Source: QYOJ01 sp964449285
GTDB lineage: Bacteria > Bacteroidota > Bacteroidia > Bacteroidales > FEN-979
Assembly (NCBI GenBank): GCA_964449285.1
Contig: CAYUZX010000002.1
Span: 1 to 64,000, forward strand
Direction of reading: 5' to 3'
Length of the DNA: 64,000 bases
Part shown: positions 44,701 to 52,219 of the stretch, piece by piece
Position numbering within the stretch: position 1 is the stretch's first letter
Layout: the number at the start of each line of letters is the position of its first letter
Notes under the pieces: generated by a model
Database searches by the model: none
Told to the model about the DNA's origin: nothing
What the model saw: the letters and a program-made list of their open reading frames with translations, nothing else
Made by a program: the position numbers and the translations under genes

Positions 44701-45815
44701 CGACAACAACCGTGGCCCTGATGGTCAACCTGTTGGACAGCTTGAATCTGGGATACGATCTCTACACATCCTTTCCGGAAAATATGAATACTTATCCTGT
44801 TTCCTTCATCATTTTGGGCACAGCATTTCCCGGTTCATCTACACTCACAACTGAAGAAACCAATCTGCTGATCAACTATCTGAACAATGGGGGTAACGTA
44901 TATATGGAAAGCTATGCCTCCTGGCATTACGGTACAGCCGGGATGCTTAAGGATATGTTTAAGTTTTCTACAGAACGGGTAAACGTTTACTATTTCTATG
45001 ACATGGCTGGAGTTGATGGAACGTTGACAGAAGGGATGGATTACACCTACCTGGGGTCTTCACCCTATGCCATCTTTGAAGTCACCCCGGAAGGAGAAGG
45101 ATTTTCACTGATGAAAAGTAAGGAGAATCCACCTAAGTGCCTTGAATTTGGCTATGCCGGTGAAGCGTACAAAACCATTGGAACATTCAAGGAATTCGGA
45201 CAGCTTGTTGATGGGAATCCTCCATCCCAAAAGGCGATCTTATTCAAACGCTATCTTGAGTTCCTGGAAGTAAACATTGACGGGCCTTTCCCATTTTTCC
45301 ACGCCGACACAACACATATCTGCCAGTGGCATACCGTTCATTTCACCGATGACTCGTTCGATTATGTGACCTCCTGGCAATGGGAATTCCCTGGAGGAAC
45401 TCCTTCCACATCGGAGGAGCAGAATCCAGTGGTTCAGTACCATAGTTCAGGAGTTTTTGATGTAATCCTGACTATTTCCGATGGTTTGCACACGCACAGC
45501 ATACATAAGAAGAAGTATATCCATATCAATGTATGTACGGCTGTTGAAGAGACTCCAGCTCTTGCTGATGAGATCCATATTTTCCCTAATCCAGCGAAGG
45601 ATAAAGCCTGTATTGTGTGCCCGAAAACTTTGGATGGTACAATTCTTATTGATCTCTTTGATCTCCGAGGATCAATCATCAATCACACTTCCCTTTTCGT
45701 TTGCCCTGGTAGCTGCCAGCTCCCACTGGACATTTCAGGGTTACCGGCCGGGATCTACCTTGTGAGGGTTACCGTAGAGAAGGCAATCTATTCAAAAAAA
45801 CTGGTGATCTACTAA
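41742..45815 (+). CDS. Papain-like (C1-type) cysteine peptidase, multidomain T9SS cargo
   Basis: 1357 aa. Signal peptide to about 27. The papain-like domain has a candidate active Cys95 in CQQYCGSAYTFA, His253 in THGMTIVGY and Asn300 in NSYGTWWADQGYFYV. A calcium-binding type insert sits between His and Asn (DLNQDGQ and DINGDGIVDARD, about 267-289). Ig-like domains follow, then a 200-residue alpha/beta domain (about 975-1180) shared with the C25 protein at 26342, a PKD domain, and a T9SS sorting domain (FPNPAKDKACIV to KLVIY). Secreted peptidase or adhesin; the active-site assignment is moderate. Confidence 0.82.
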   Translation: MIHFLNKHCFTILVGVMTFLSSPATSQYLPDQALFYSPEPAQRAFDSLVASRIPVLTFSSDALSQTLPDSLDNSHYMWFPGILNQEGFFTCQQYCGSAYTFAYEMNRLRNVDGKIPENKYPPHYMWHFFNQGERYLGVNFLHTFHAMMEQGHMTNADYGADTSQQVKGWIAGYDKYYRAMQNRIRNVYAIPINSAGGIQAVKQYLFDHLDGSSTGGVACFTASSPGGAAIFLPENTPEAGKYVMTSWQPYPTHGMTIVGYHDSIRYDLNQDGQYTNDIDINGDGIVDARDWEIGGFRLANSYGTWWADQGYFYVLYHAMASAFEEGGVWNNCVYIVEPDPDYSPLLTVKIDMEHNLRDQLNIMAGVSLDLQANFPDHLVNPVIFTNQGGPYYMQGFDSLPEQKRLEFGLDVTPLLSFLIPGVPAKFFLIIEERDPSNTGQGIVHEASFIHYDATTHVFPCSITEVILNNNGTTILSSTGTVNYNSPVILNEELLPFSTSGNYSVQFQAQGGEPPYSWDLHQPYQKITGGSTYNPFVDQQVDPQSSGKPYATVALPFPFPFFGNSYDTVYVNAYGMIHFSAEHLPYPYLCSATDMLNYISAIVPSFSWDYVIRQQDGDGMWMSSSPDSVRFRWQLSHHGEEAQTNIEFGVTLFPDGKVSFCYGPVQLEQNSLVTWSGISTGDKYNTLVTPIFDLGAESGNTFTWMPPSIPGTVNLSPEGLLIISGADTNTIYDLPVRVTDMQGISTKKLFQLSSGLIIRHELASSSGHLKQGEPASLDIEVMNKTPNQLGEVSLKFFCEEPGLIITDSVASVGAVTSGQSVVLTGAFTFILQSELPDQTSLPCRIVATSDGKSWEHPFFLHVSAVNLQVTGMELQDGVNALLDAGETADLVFTLSNKGSLPAEDITLTLSTGDEFLEILSSPALSAGTLDQKSIYKAVYTVRSARNTPPGHLANLVLLITNGSDIEIIHPCTLSMGTHPIALINFASATTTVALMVNLLDSLNLGYDLYTSFPENMNTYPVSFIILGTAFPGSSTLTTEETNLLINYLNNGGNVYMESYASWHYGTAGMLKDMFKFSTERVNVYYFYDMAGVDGTLTEGMDYTYLGSSPYAIFEVTPEGEGFSLMKSKENPPKCLEFGYAGEAYKTIGTFKEFGQLVDGNPPSQKAILFKRYLEFLEVNIDGPFPFFHADTTHICQWHTVHFTDDSFDYVTSWQWEFPGGTPSTSEEQNPVVQYHSSGVFDVILTISDGLHTHSIHKKKYIHINVCTAVEETPALADEIHIFPNPAKDKACIVCPKTLDGTILIDLFDLRGSIINHTSLFVCPGSCQLPLDISGLPAGIYLVRVTVEKAIYSKKLVIY

Positions 45816-45825
45816 TTTGGCGCTT

Positions 45826-46605
45826 TCAATAAGCTTCACACACATCCATCAGCTTCTCTACACTCTGGATATCGCTCATGAATGGGCAGTGCCGTTTTTC
45901 CCGACGTTCATAATAGTGTCCACTCAAACCTTCCACCTCAACAGATGTTGCCAGCCAGAGAGGTGTATCTGCACCCTGTTCAGGTGTCTCACTCCCTCCG
46001 TATCCAAGGTCACTACTCACTTTTGAGATTACGTCGCCCGGATGGCAGGCATTGACCATGATGCCAGATCCTTTCAGCCTCGAAGCAAAACCAGCCGAAA
46101 GCATTCTATTTGCTTGCTTGGATTGCCTGTAGGCTTCATCATTATTATAATATCTTGTTTTAAATTCAAGATCACTGAAGTTTAAACCGCCGGCCCAGTA
46201 ACTGGCCACATTTACAATTCGGGCATCTTTTTGCTCTTTCATATAGGGGGAGAGGTGCCGGGTCATCCAGTAATAACCCAAAACATTTGTTGCCCACTGC
46301 ATTTCGATACCTTCGGGAGTCTCTGAACGTGCCCGTGGACAAGTGGCTGCATTGTTAACCAGTACCTGTAAGGTGCCTTTCCAGGCTTCGCCGAACCCTC
46401 GGATCTCGTTCTCCAGGGAAAGGTCTACAACAGCATATCCCAATGCAGCATCAGGCAGCAGCTTCCTGATCTCTTCAGCGGTTCGGTTTAACTTCGATTC
46501 ATCCCGACCGACCAGGATTACCTCCATCCCATATTCCGCGATCCCTTTTACAATGGCTTTGCCTATAGCGCCATAAGCTCCTGTTACGATTGCTTTTCTG
46601 TTCAT
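45826..46605 (-). CDS. Short-chain dehydrogenase/reductase
   Basis: 259 aa. Cofactor motif TGAYGAIG at 8-15, NNAA at 84-87, catalytic Ser135 and YRQSK with Tyr159 and Lys163. The size and the GRDESKLNRT loop (Arg after the second strand) suggest NADP(H) preference, similar to retinol dehydrogenase-like SDRs. The substrate is unknown. It ends 10 bp from the convergent peptidase gene and starts beside an octamer repeat. Confidence 0.9.
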   Translation of the reverse strand: MNRKAIVTGAYGAIGKAIVKGIAEYGMEVILVGRDESKLNRTAEEIRKLLPDAALGYAVVDLSLENEIRGFGEAWKGTLQVLVNNAATCPRARSETPEGIEMQWATNVLGYYWMTRHLSPYMKEQKDARIVNVASYWAGGLNFSDLEFKTRYYNNDEAYRQSKQANRMLSAGFASRLKGSGIMVNACHPGDVISKVSSDLGYGGSETPEQGADTPLWLATSVEVEGLSGHYYERREKRHCPFMSDIQSVEKLMDVCEAY

Positions 46606-46630
46606 GATTCATTGGTGTTATTGTTCCCTG

Positions 46631-46662
46631 GTGCATTGGTGCATTGGTGCATTGGTGAAATG
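46631..46662. repeat. Octamer repeat GTGCATTG x4
   Basis: Three exact GTGCATTG units and one GTGAAATG variant between the SDR gene and dxs. Two related TGCATTGA units occur at 61048-61063. Confidence 0.82.
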
Positions 46663-46687
46663 GAAATCCAGGATCCAGCTTCCTGGA

Positions 46688-48586
46688 TCAATGGACCATC
46701 TCCTTCACTGCCTCCTCGATTCCCTTTGCGTCGAAGCCACATTCCCTATATAGTTCTTCGGGGGATCCCTGGCCGACAAACCGGTCGGGAATCCCAAGCC
46801 GTTTCACCCTGGCAGAGTAATTATTCTCATTGATGAATTCAAGCACCGCGCTCCCCATGCCTCCAATGATGGTTCCATCCTCGACTGTTATAATCTTCGG
46901 ATAATTTTTCAGGACTGTAGATAACAGGTTTTCATCCAATGGCTTCAGGAAACGCATATCAAAATGCCCGACAGATATTCCAGCCTTCTCCAACTCTTCA
47001 CAGGTTTTGACCACTTCATTTCCGATATGGCCGATGGAGAGGATCGCAATCTCTTTCCCATCACGGATCTTCCTCCCTTCTCCAAGATTCATGGTCTGGA
47101 AATCAGTTTTCCATTTAGGCATCACGCCTCTTCCACGTGGGTAGCGGATAGCGAAAGGCCCCATCTCATCCTGTTGCGCAGTAAACATCATGTTGCGAAG
47201 TTCCTCTTCATTCATTGGCGATGCAACGATCAAATTTGGAATGCAGCGCAAATAGGCCAAATCAAAAGCTCCATGATGGGTTGGCCCATCTTCTCCAACC
47301 AGTCCGCCTCTGTCGAGACAGAAGACGACATGCAGTTTCTGCAAGGCAACATCGTGGATTAGCTGATCATAAGCCCGTTGCATAAAGGTGCTGTAGATGT
47401 TACAGAACGGGATATACCCTTCAGTAGCCAAGCCGGCCGAAAAGGTGACGGCATGTTGCTCCGCAATGCCTACATCAAAGGCCCGGTCGGGCATCTTATT
47501 CATCATGAGATTGAGGGAGCAACCGGTCGACATAGCCGGAGTGATTCCTACAACACGAGGGTTTTGCTCCGCCAACTCGATAATCGTCCTTCCGAAAACA
47601 GTTTGGTATTTCGGGGCCTGGCCATGACATTTATCCTCTTTAATGACCCCTGTTTTTCTGTCGAAGACACCGGGAGCATGATAACTGATCTGGTCCTTTT
47701 CGGCCTGTTCAAATCCTTTACCCTTGATTGTGCTCAAGTGCAGTAATTTCGGGCCATGAATCACTTTGAGGTCAGATAACAGCTTGACCAGGCGGATGAC
47801 ATCGTTCCCATCAACCGGACCAAAATAGCGGAAGTTGAAAGCTTCAAACAGGTTGCTGCGGATGAGAATGGAGGATTTTACCGCATTTCCCAGCTGCTTG
47901 ACAACAGATCTGGAGTTCTTCCCGTATTTGGTCCCTCCACCCATGAGTAACCAGATCTTATCTCGAAGCTTGTTATAAGTCCGGCTGGTTACTATATCGG
48001 CCAGATATTCCTTGATTGCACCCACATTCTTGTCGATCGCAATCTGATTATCATTAAGAATGACCAGAAGATTTGCATTGGACACACCGGCATTGTTTAG
48101 TGCTTCCATCGCCATACCCCCTGTCATCGCTCCATCGCCAATCACAGCTACCTGGTGCTGGTTGGTATTTCCACTGAGTCTGGCAGCCACACCCATCCCA
48201 AGAGCGGCAGAGATGGAGGTGGAGGAGTGCCCAACACCAAACGCATCGTATTCACTCTCCGAAATCTTGGGAAAACCACTGATCCCTTTGTACATCCTTA
48301 TGGTATGAAAGAGGTCTCTCCTTCCAGTAAGTATTTTATGTGCATACGCCTGGTGTCCAACATCCCAGATTACCTTGTCGTTAGGTGTATCAAACACATA
48401 ATGAAGGGCTACGGCCAACTCCACAGTTCCCAAACTGGCCCCGAGGTGTCCCTGATTGACCGAGATTACATCAATAATCATTGAACGGATCTCCTCGCAC
48501 AATTGAGGCAACTCCTCAACAGATAATTTCTTGAGATCTTTGGGCGTGTCGATGTTGGCTAATAAGGGGCCTATTGCCGGGGTCAT
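46688..48586 (-). CDS. dxs: 1-deoxy-D-xylulose-5-phosphate synthase
   Basis: 632 aa, normal length. Thiamine diphosphate motif GDGAMTGGMAMEALNNAG (about residues 151-168), catalytic HLGASLG near residue 47, and the transketolase-like DRGGLVGEDGPTHHG. It makes DXP from pyruvate and glyceraldehyde-3-phosphate, the first step of the MEP isoprenoid pathway, and also feeds thiamine and pyridoxal synthesis. No other MEP gene is adjacent. Confidence 0.97.
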   Translation of the reverse strand: MTPAIGPLLANIDTPKDLKKLSVEELPQLCEEIRSMIIDVISVNQGHLGASLGTVELAVALHYVFDTPNDKVIWDVGHQAYAHKILTGRRDLFHTIRMYKGISGFPKISESEYDAFGVGHSSTSISAALGMGVAARLSGNTNQHQVAVIGDGAMTGGMAMEALNNAGVSNANLLVILNDNQIAIDKNVGAIKEYLADIVTSRTYNKLRDKIWLLMGGGTKYGKNSRSVVKQLGNAVKSSILIRSNLFEAFNFRYFGPVDGNDVIRLVKLLSDLKVIHGPKLLHLSTIKGKGFEQAEKDQISYHAPGVFDRKTGVIKEDKCHGQAPKYQTVFGRTIIELAEQNPRVVGITPAMSTGCSLNLMMNKMPDRAFDVGIAEQHAVTFSAGLATEGYIPFCNIYSTFMQRAYDQLIHDVALQKLHVVFCLDRGGLVGEDGPTHHGAFDLAYLRCIPNLIVASPMNEEELRNMMFTAQQDEMGPFAIRYPRGRGVMPKWKTDFQTMNLGEGRKIRDGKEIAILSIGHIGNEVVKTCEELEKAGISVGHFDMRFLKPLDENLLSTVLKNYPKIITVEDGTIIGGMGSAVLEFINENNYSARVKRLGIPDRFVGQGSPEELYRECGFDAKGIEEAVKEMVH

Positions 48587-48678
48587 GGGCCGGAGGATTT
48601 AGGTAGACAAAGGTATAAAAAAAAGCGGACGGCCTGGAGGTGTTATGCAAGTTGAAAAAGTGAAACAGGGATTGAAGG

Positions 48679-49323
48679 TCAGAAGGTCAGAGGGTCGGGA
48701 GAACAATATGGGTCAGCAAACAATTTGTAAATCATTTCAGCATTTGTTTTCACTTGCAGGGCAGCGCGGATTGATTTCAGTCTTTTTCCAATGGTTGATT
48801 CTTCGAGGTTCAGTTTGCCGGCAATTTCTTTCAGCGGAGATCCGTTGGCAATTCCCTCAATAATTTCAAAATACCCGGGAATTTGTTGAACTGTCGAAGC
48901 CGGTCGTTCCGTACTTACAATCAGGCGGGACACTTTTTTTGAAATGATGGTATCTCCTTCAGCCACCATTTGAAGGATCTCCTTCAAAGAGGCAGGTTCA
49001 ATTCCTTTGTTGATGTAGGCGTTGGCGCCAAGTTTCATCATGATCATTTCCCATTTGGTATCATAATCATACGTTAAAATGACAATGGGAATTGCAGGAA
49101 AGCGCTTTTTAAGACGCTGAAAATCCTCTCCGGGAGAAGAGTTCTGTTTCATGTGAAGATCAAGGAGAATGATGTCGACAGGGAGCGATGGAATCTCATT
49201 CAGTGCGTTATCCAGAATTGTGCTGTTTCCCGCCACGTTAAACCCGGAAAGATCATCGTTAAAAACACTGATGAATCCTTCCAGAATAAGAAAATCATCG
49301 TCAATAATATACAGGTTGATCAT
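48679..49323 (-). CDS. LuxR/NarL-type response regulator (orphan)
   Basis: 214 aa from the ATG at 49323 (MINLYIIDDDF); the upstream in-frame ATG lies only 8 nt from a -7 box. Receiver domain complete: acidic pair in IIDDD, phospho-acceptor Asp in ILLDLHMK, Thr in VILTYDYD, Lys in AYINKG. The C-terminal LuxR helix-turn-helix is LKEIAGKLNLEESTIGKRLKS. No histidine kinase is nearby. Its position just downstream of four surface-protein genes in the same direction suggests it may control them. Confidence 0.9.
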   Translation of the reverse strand: MINLYIIDDDFLILEGFISVFNDDLSGFNVAGNSTILDNALNEIPSLPVDIILLDLHMKQNSSPGEDFQRLKKRFPAIPIVILTYDYDTKWEMIMMKLGANAYINKGIEPASLKEILQMVAEGDTIISKKVSRLIVSTERPASTVQQIPGYFEIIEGIANGSPLKEIAGKLNLEESTIGKRLKSIRAALQVKTNAEMIYKLFADPYCSPDPLTF

Positions 49324-49355
49324 ATCAGACGGAGCGAAAACATTCATGCATTAAG

Positions 49356-49363
49356 CAAATATA
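49356..49363 (-). promoter_or_regulatory. -7 box of the response regulator gene
   Basis: TATATTTG on the minus strand fits TAnnTTTG, 32 nt upstream of the ATG at 49323. Confidence 0.4.
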
Positions 49364-49386
49364 CGAAAAAATCAGATAGTTTTTTA

Positions 49387-50040
49387 TTACTGCACTGCAT
49401 GGTACCTCAACAGGCTTCTGAGAGTATCTCCCTGTGGATATGTTTTTCCCATTTTTATAATACCAATCCCAGGGGCTAAAAAGAAGTCATTTATCAATGA
49501 ATCTGTACTCCCAACTCCGTAGCCATTAGTATATCTTGTATGAATGACATTCTCGAAAATAATTCCATTTATTATTAATGTATCATATTCATCTACAAAT
49601 GTATAACAAGAATATCCCAAGTCTCTTGATTCATATAATTTGACATCAGATATATAAATTATCCAAGATGAGCTGACCCCATAGAATCCATATATATAGT
49701 TGTTAACTAGATGTAAGATATTATACAAGGGGCTGTTAAAAAAAATATGATATTGGTCAATTAAGGGTAGGTCTTCAGGGCCGGAAAAGTTCTGAATTGA
49801 AAAGCGTGGTGCTTGATTAATATATGCACAATCAATGAGATTTGTTGCATGGTTCATATAAATCCAATAGCTTCCCTCTTGAAAAAGACCATACTTTTTA
49901 ACTTTTTCATCAATAGTGTAATGGTCACGTTCCTTTTTTTTACAACCTATTATAGGTAAAGAACATAAGAATATTATTAATAAGCTGAGGGAACTACTTA
50001 GTAATGCTGTTGTTATTGAATAATTATTCTTTTTTGACAT
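49387..50040 (-). CDS. Lipoprotein of unknown function
   Basis: 217 aa. Lipoprotein signal with lipobox IIGC at about residues 30-33, then a charged KKKERDH stretch and a Tyr-, Ile- and Asn-rich domain without recognised motif. It overlaps the end of the upstream T9SS cargo gene by 28 bp, so it is translated from the same mRNA. The DNA is visibly AT-rich compared with genes such as dxs, as in the preceding gene. It could be a surface partner of that cargo; no function can be assigned. Confidence 0.7.
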   Translation of the reverse strand: MSKKNNYSITTALLSSSLSLLIIFLCSLPIIGCKKKERDHYTIDEKVKKYGLFQEGSYWIYMNHATNLIDCAYINQAPRFSIQNFSGPEDLPLIDQYHIFFNSPLYNILHLVNNYIYGFYGVSSSWIIYISDVKLYESRDLGYSCYTFVDEYDTLIINGIIFENVIHTRYTNGYGVGSTDSLINDFFLAPGIGIIKMGKTYPQGDTLRSLLRYHAVQ

Positions 50041-52211
50041 GTTGAGTGTTTTGACACTATAGTCAGTGTATAAAAGCCCGAAGCAACTTTTGATACATCC
50101 AAAGATAATGTGTTTGAGTGAAACGATGATTTTAATATCAATTTATTTTGAATATCAGTAAGATGGACAAATGAAAGATCGTTAAATTGACTCTCAGGGG
50201 CTACTATTGTTATAACTTGATCAGCTGGATTAGGAAAAACCAGAAATAAATCTGTGTCTAACAAATTCTGACCTTGAGTTTGGAAATTTGAAAAATCAAT
50301 AGATGAATTATGTTCAGGTTTATCATTGTTTACTTGTTTATTTATAGTTGACTTAGGAAGATACGTGAGTGAGTAAGTGTAATATCCATCTATCTGTTCA
50401 GAATTATCAAGAAAAAAATTGTTATTTGAAAACACTTCCCAAATAACATGTGGAGAAATTGATGCAAGAAAATCCGTGCCTTTTTCACATATAAATCCAG
50501 GTTGTAATTTTACTTCTGTCTCAGAAAGAAAAATAGCTTTCCCCGGTTCATCCTCAATTGGGGATAATAATGGGATTTGCTGATAATCAAACCTAGTTGA
50601 GCTTAGAATATGTGCGTCCGACGAAAGGGTTGAAAAGGCAACACGGTATAATGGATTCTCATAATTTCCAAAAATAGTATTATTATCCTCTTCTAAGATG
50701 GGCCAATTGTCTGAAACTAAATAAGATGAATAATTGTGATAATCGGGTGGGATTGTTGAAGTGGCGAGTAAATAGAGATTATAGAACAACATATAATCGC
50801 ATCCGCTATATGTTCCTGCGCTTTCATCCCTTCCTTGTACTTGCTCAGTAGGAGTGCCACGCCATTTGTATGAATATGCCCAACCGCCATTCCCAGAGTT
50901 TATACTATTATAATAATGATAAGGACCTTCAAATGGAGCATCATTCAGTTGTGTTTCAGATTGTGGATATACCGAACTATTAATTTCAATATCAGGATGT
51001 AATACTTGGTATAAAAGAAGATAAAATGTTTCGATCCCCATACTCTGAAATTTCGAAATGATAGTTGATTCTGTATTATTTGATAAAAGTATTGGACAAG
51101 CAGGTGGAAAGAAGATTTCCCCGTACCAGGAGTTTCCAATAGCAGCTAATGTACACATCATACTGCTATTATATATCTGTGTAGGAATCTCATCGACTAA
51201 ATTCCAGTACCCACAAGCTTGACACTCATTCCATTCATTCACGAAGTAATGCAAAGTTGGAATTGCACCACTACTGAACCAATTTGCAGCAGCAGCATAC
51301 CCATACGCAAAATCTTTTGCATTATCATTATCATCTGATAGAGCAGGATCTGGATGATTATAAATTCTCCAGTCATAATTATTCCAAATCTTATCAATAA
51401 TGTTCACTGCAAATTCCTGGGCCGATAATTGTGCATTTTTATTAGTCTCTTGTAGGGGCAGTGTCGCGTCTGGCATACATTGATATATTAACGCAAACCC
51501 CATTAATAAACCTATAGCTTCATCTTCACTCATCACTTCAGGAAATCCTGTGACATGCCATGGGGTCCCATTTGTGACAGCAGAACCAATCTGGTAATTA
51601 AACGGACCAGGATGTCCCCGAGGGAGATCATTAAAAGACACCGTAGATGAGTTCCAACCGTTATTGCTAATGTCTAACTTATAATTTAAAATATCATAAT
51701 GGTATTGTTCATTCGGGAAGAAAGTGTTACCCGGAGACGTTTTTCCAGCTTCAGAATTAGGATCGCCAAAATCAAAAGGAACTGCAGTTCTTATAAAATA
51801 TCCATCATCAATCTTATTCATATTCCACCAATCCTCACATTTATCTAAAAAATTATAATATTGTCTGAGAGCATAGATTAACTCTTTTTCTGTATTTAAG
51901 GCTTGATCATCATAACCGTTATCCTTTAATATTCGGTACTCGGTGGCTAAAATGCCTAGATAATATCCAGTATATACACCATTTTGCCCAAAATCCAAGT
52001 TATAATAATCTGAATATTCCGAACCTATTCTATTCCGAATACCAGCCATGTCTCCCTCTCCTTGCTTTTCTCCAGGGACAACAAAGTACTTTAAGCGATC
52101 TCTATAGTACCAGTATTTTAGTAAAAGCTCCTCCTGGGATTGGGCAAAGGTTAATAAAGGGGAAAGGTAGAAGATTACAACGAACAATATGGTAACTCTC
52201 GGTTTCATCAC
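50013..52211 (-). CDS. T9SS-secreted protein with possible helical-barrel domain
   Basis: 732 aa. Signal peptide (cleavage near TFA|QSQ). The first 480 residues are helical and aromatic-rich (YTGYYLGILATEYRILKDNG; YALRQYYNFLDKCEDWW), reminiscent of alpha/alpha-barrel glycan-active or binding proteins, but no catalytic motif is certain. A linker of the PGFICEKGTDFLA kind is typical of Bacteroidota secreted proteins, and a T9SS sorting domain closes the chain (FPNPADQVITI to RIIIQ). Probably exported to the cell surface or medium. AT-rich DNA. Confidence 0.75.
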   Translation of the reverse strand: MMKPRVTILFVVIFYLSPLLTFAQSQEELLLKYWYYRDRLKYFVVPGEKQGEGDMAGIRNRIGSEYSDYYNLDFGQNGVYTGYYLGILATEYRILKDNGYDDQALNTEKELIYALRQYYNFLDKCEDWWNMNKIDDGYFIRTAVPFDFGDPNSEAGKTSPGNTFFPNEQYHYDILNYKLDISNNGWNSSTVSFNDLPRGHPGPFNYQIGSAVTNGTPWHVTGFPEVMSEDEAIGLLMGFALIYQCMPDATLPLQETNKNAQLSAQEFAVNIIDKIWNNYDWRIYNHPDPALSDDNDNAKDFAYGYAAAANWFSSGAIPTLHYFVNEWNECQACGYWNLVDEIPTQIYNSSMMCTLAAIGNSWYGEIFFPPACPILLSNNTESTIISKFQSMGIETFYLLLYQVLHPDIEINSSVYPQSETQLNDAPFEGPYHYYNSINSGNGGWAYSYKWRGTPTEQVQGRDESAGTYSGCDYMLFYNLYLLATSTIPPDYHNYSSYLVSDNWPILEEDNNTIFGNYENPLYRVAFSTLSSDAHILSSTRFDYQQIPLLSPIEDEPGKAIFLSETEVKLQPGFICEKGTDFLASISPHVIWEVFSNNNFFLDNSEQIDGYYTYSLTYLPKSTINKQVNNDKPEHNSSIDFSNFQTQGQNLLDTDLFLVFPNPADQVITIVAPESQFNDLSFVHLTDIQNKLILKSSFHSNTLSLDVSKVASGFYTLTIVSKHSTCQKRIIIQ

Positions 52212-52219
52212 ACGTTCTT

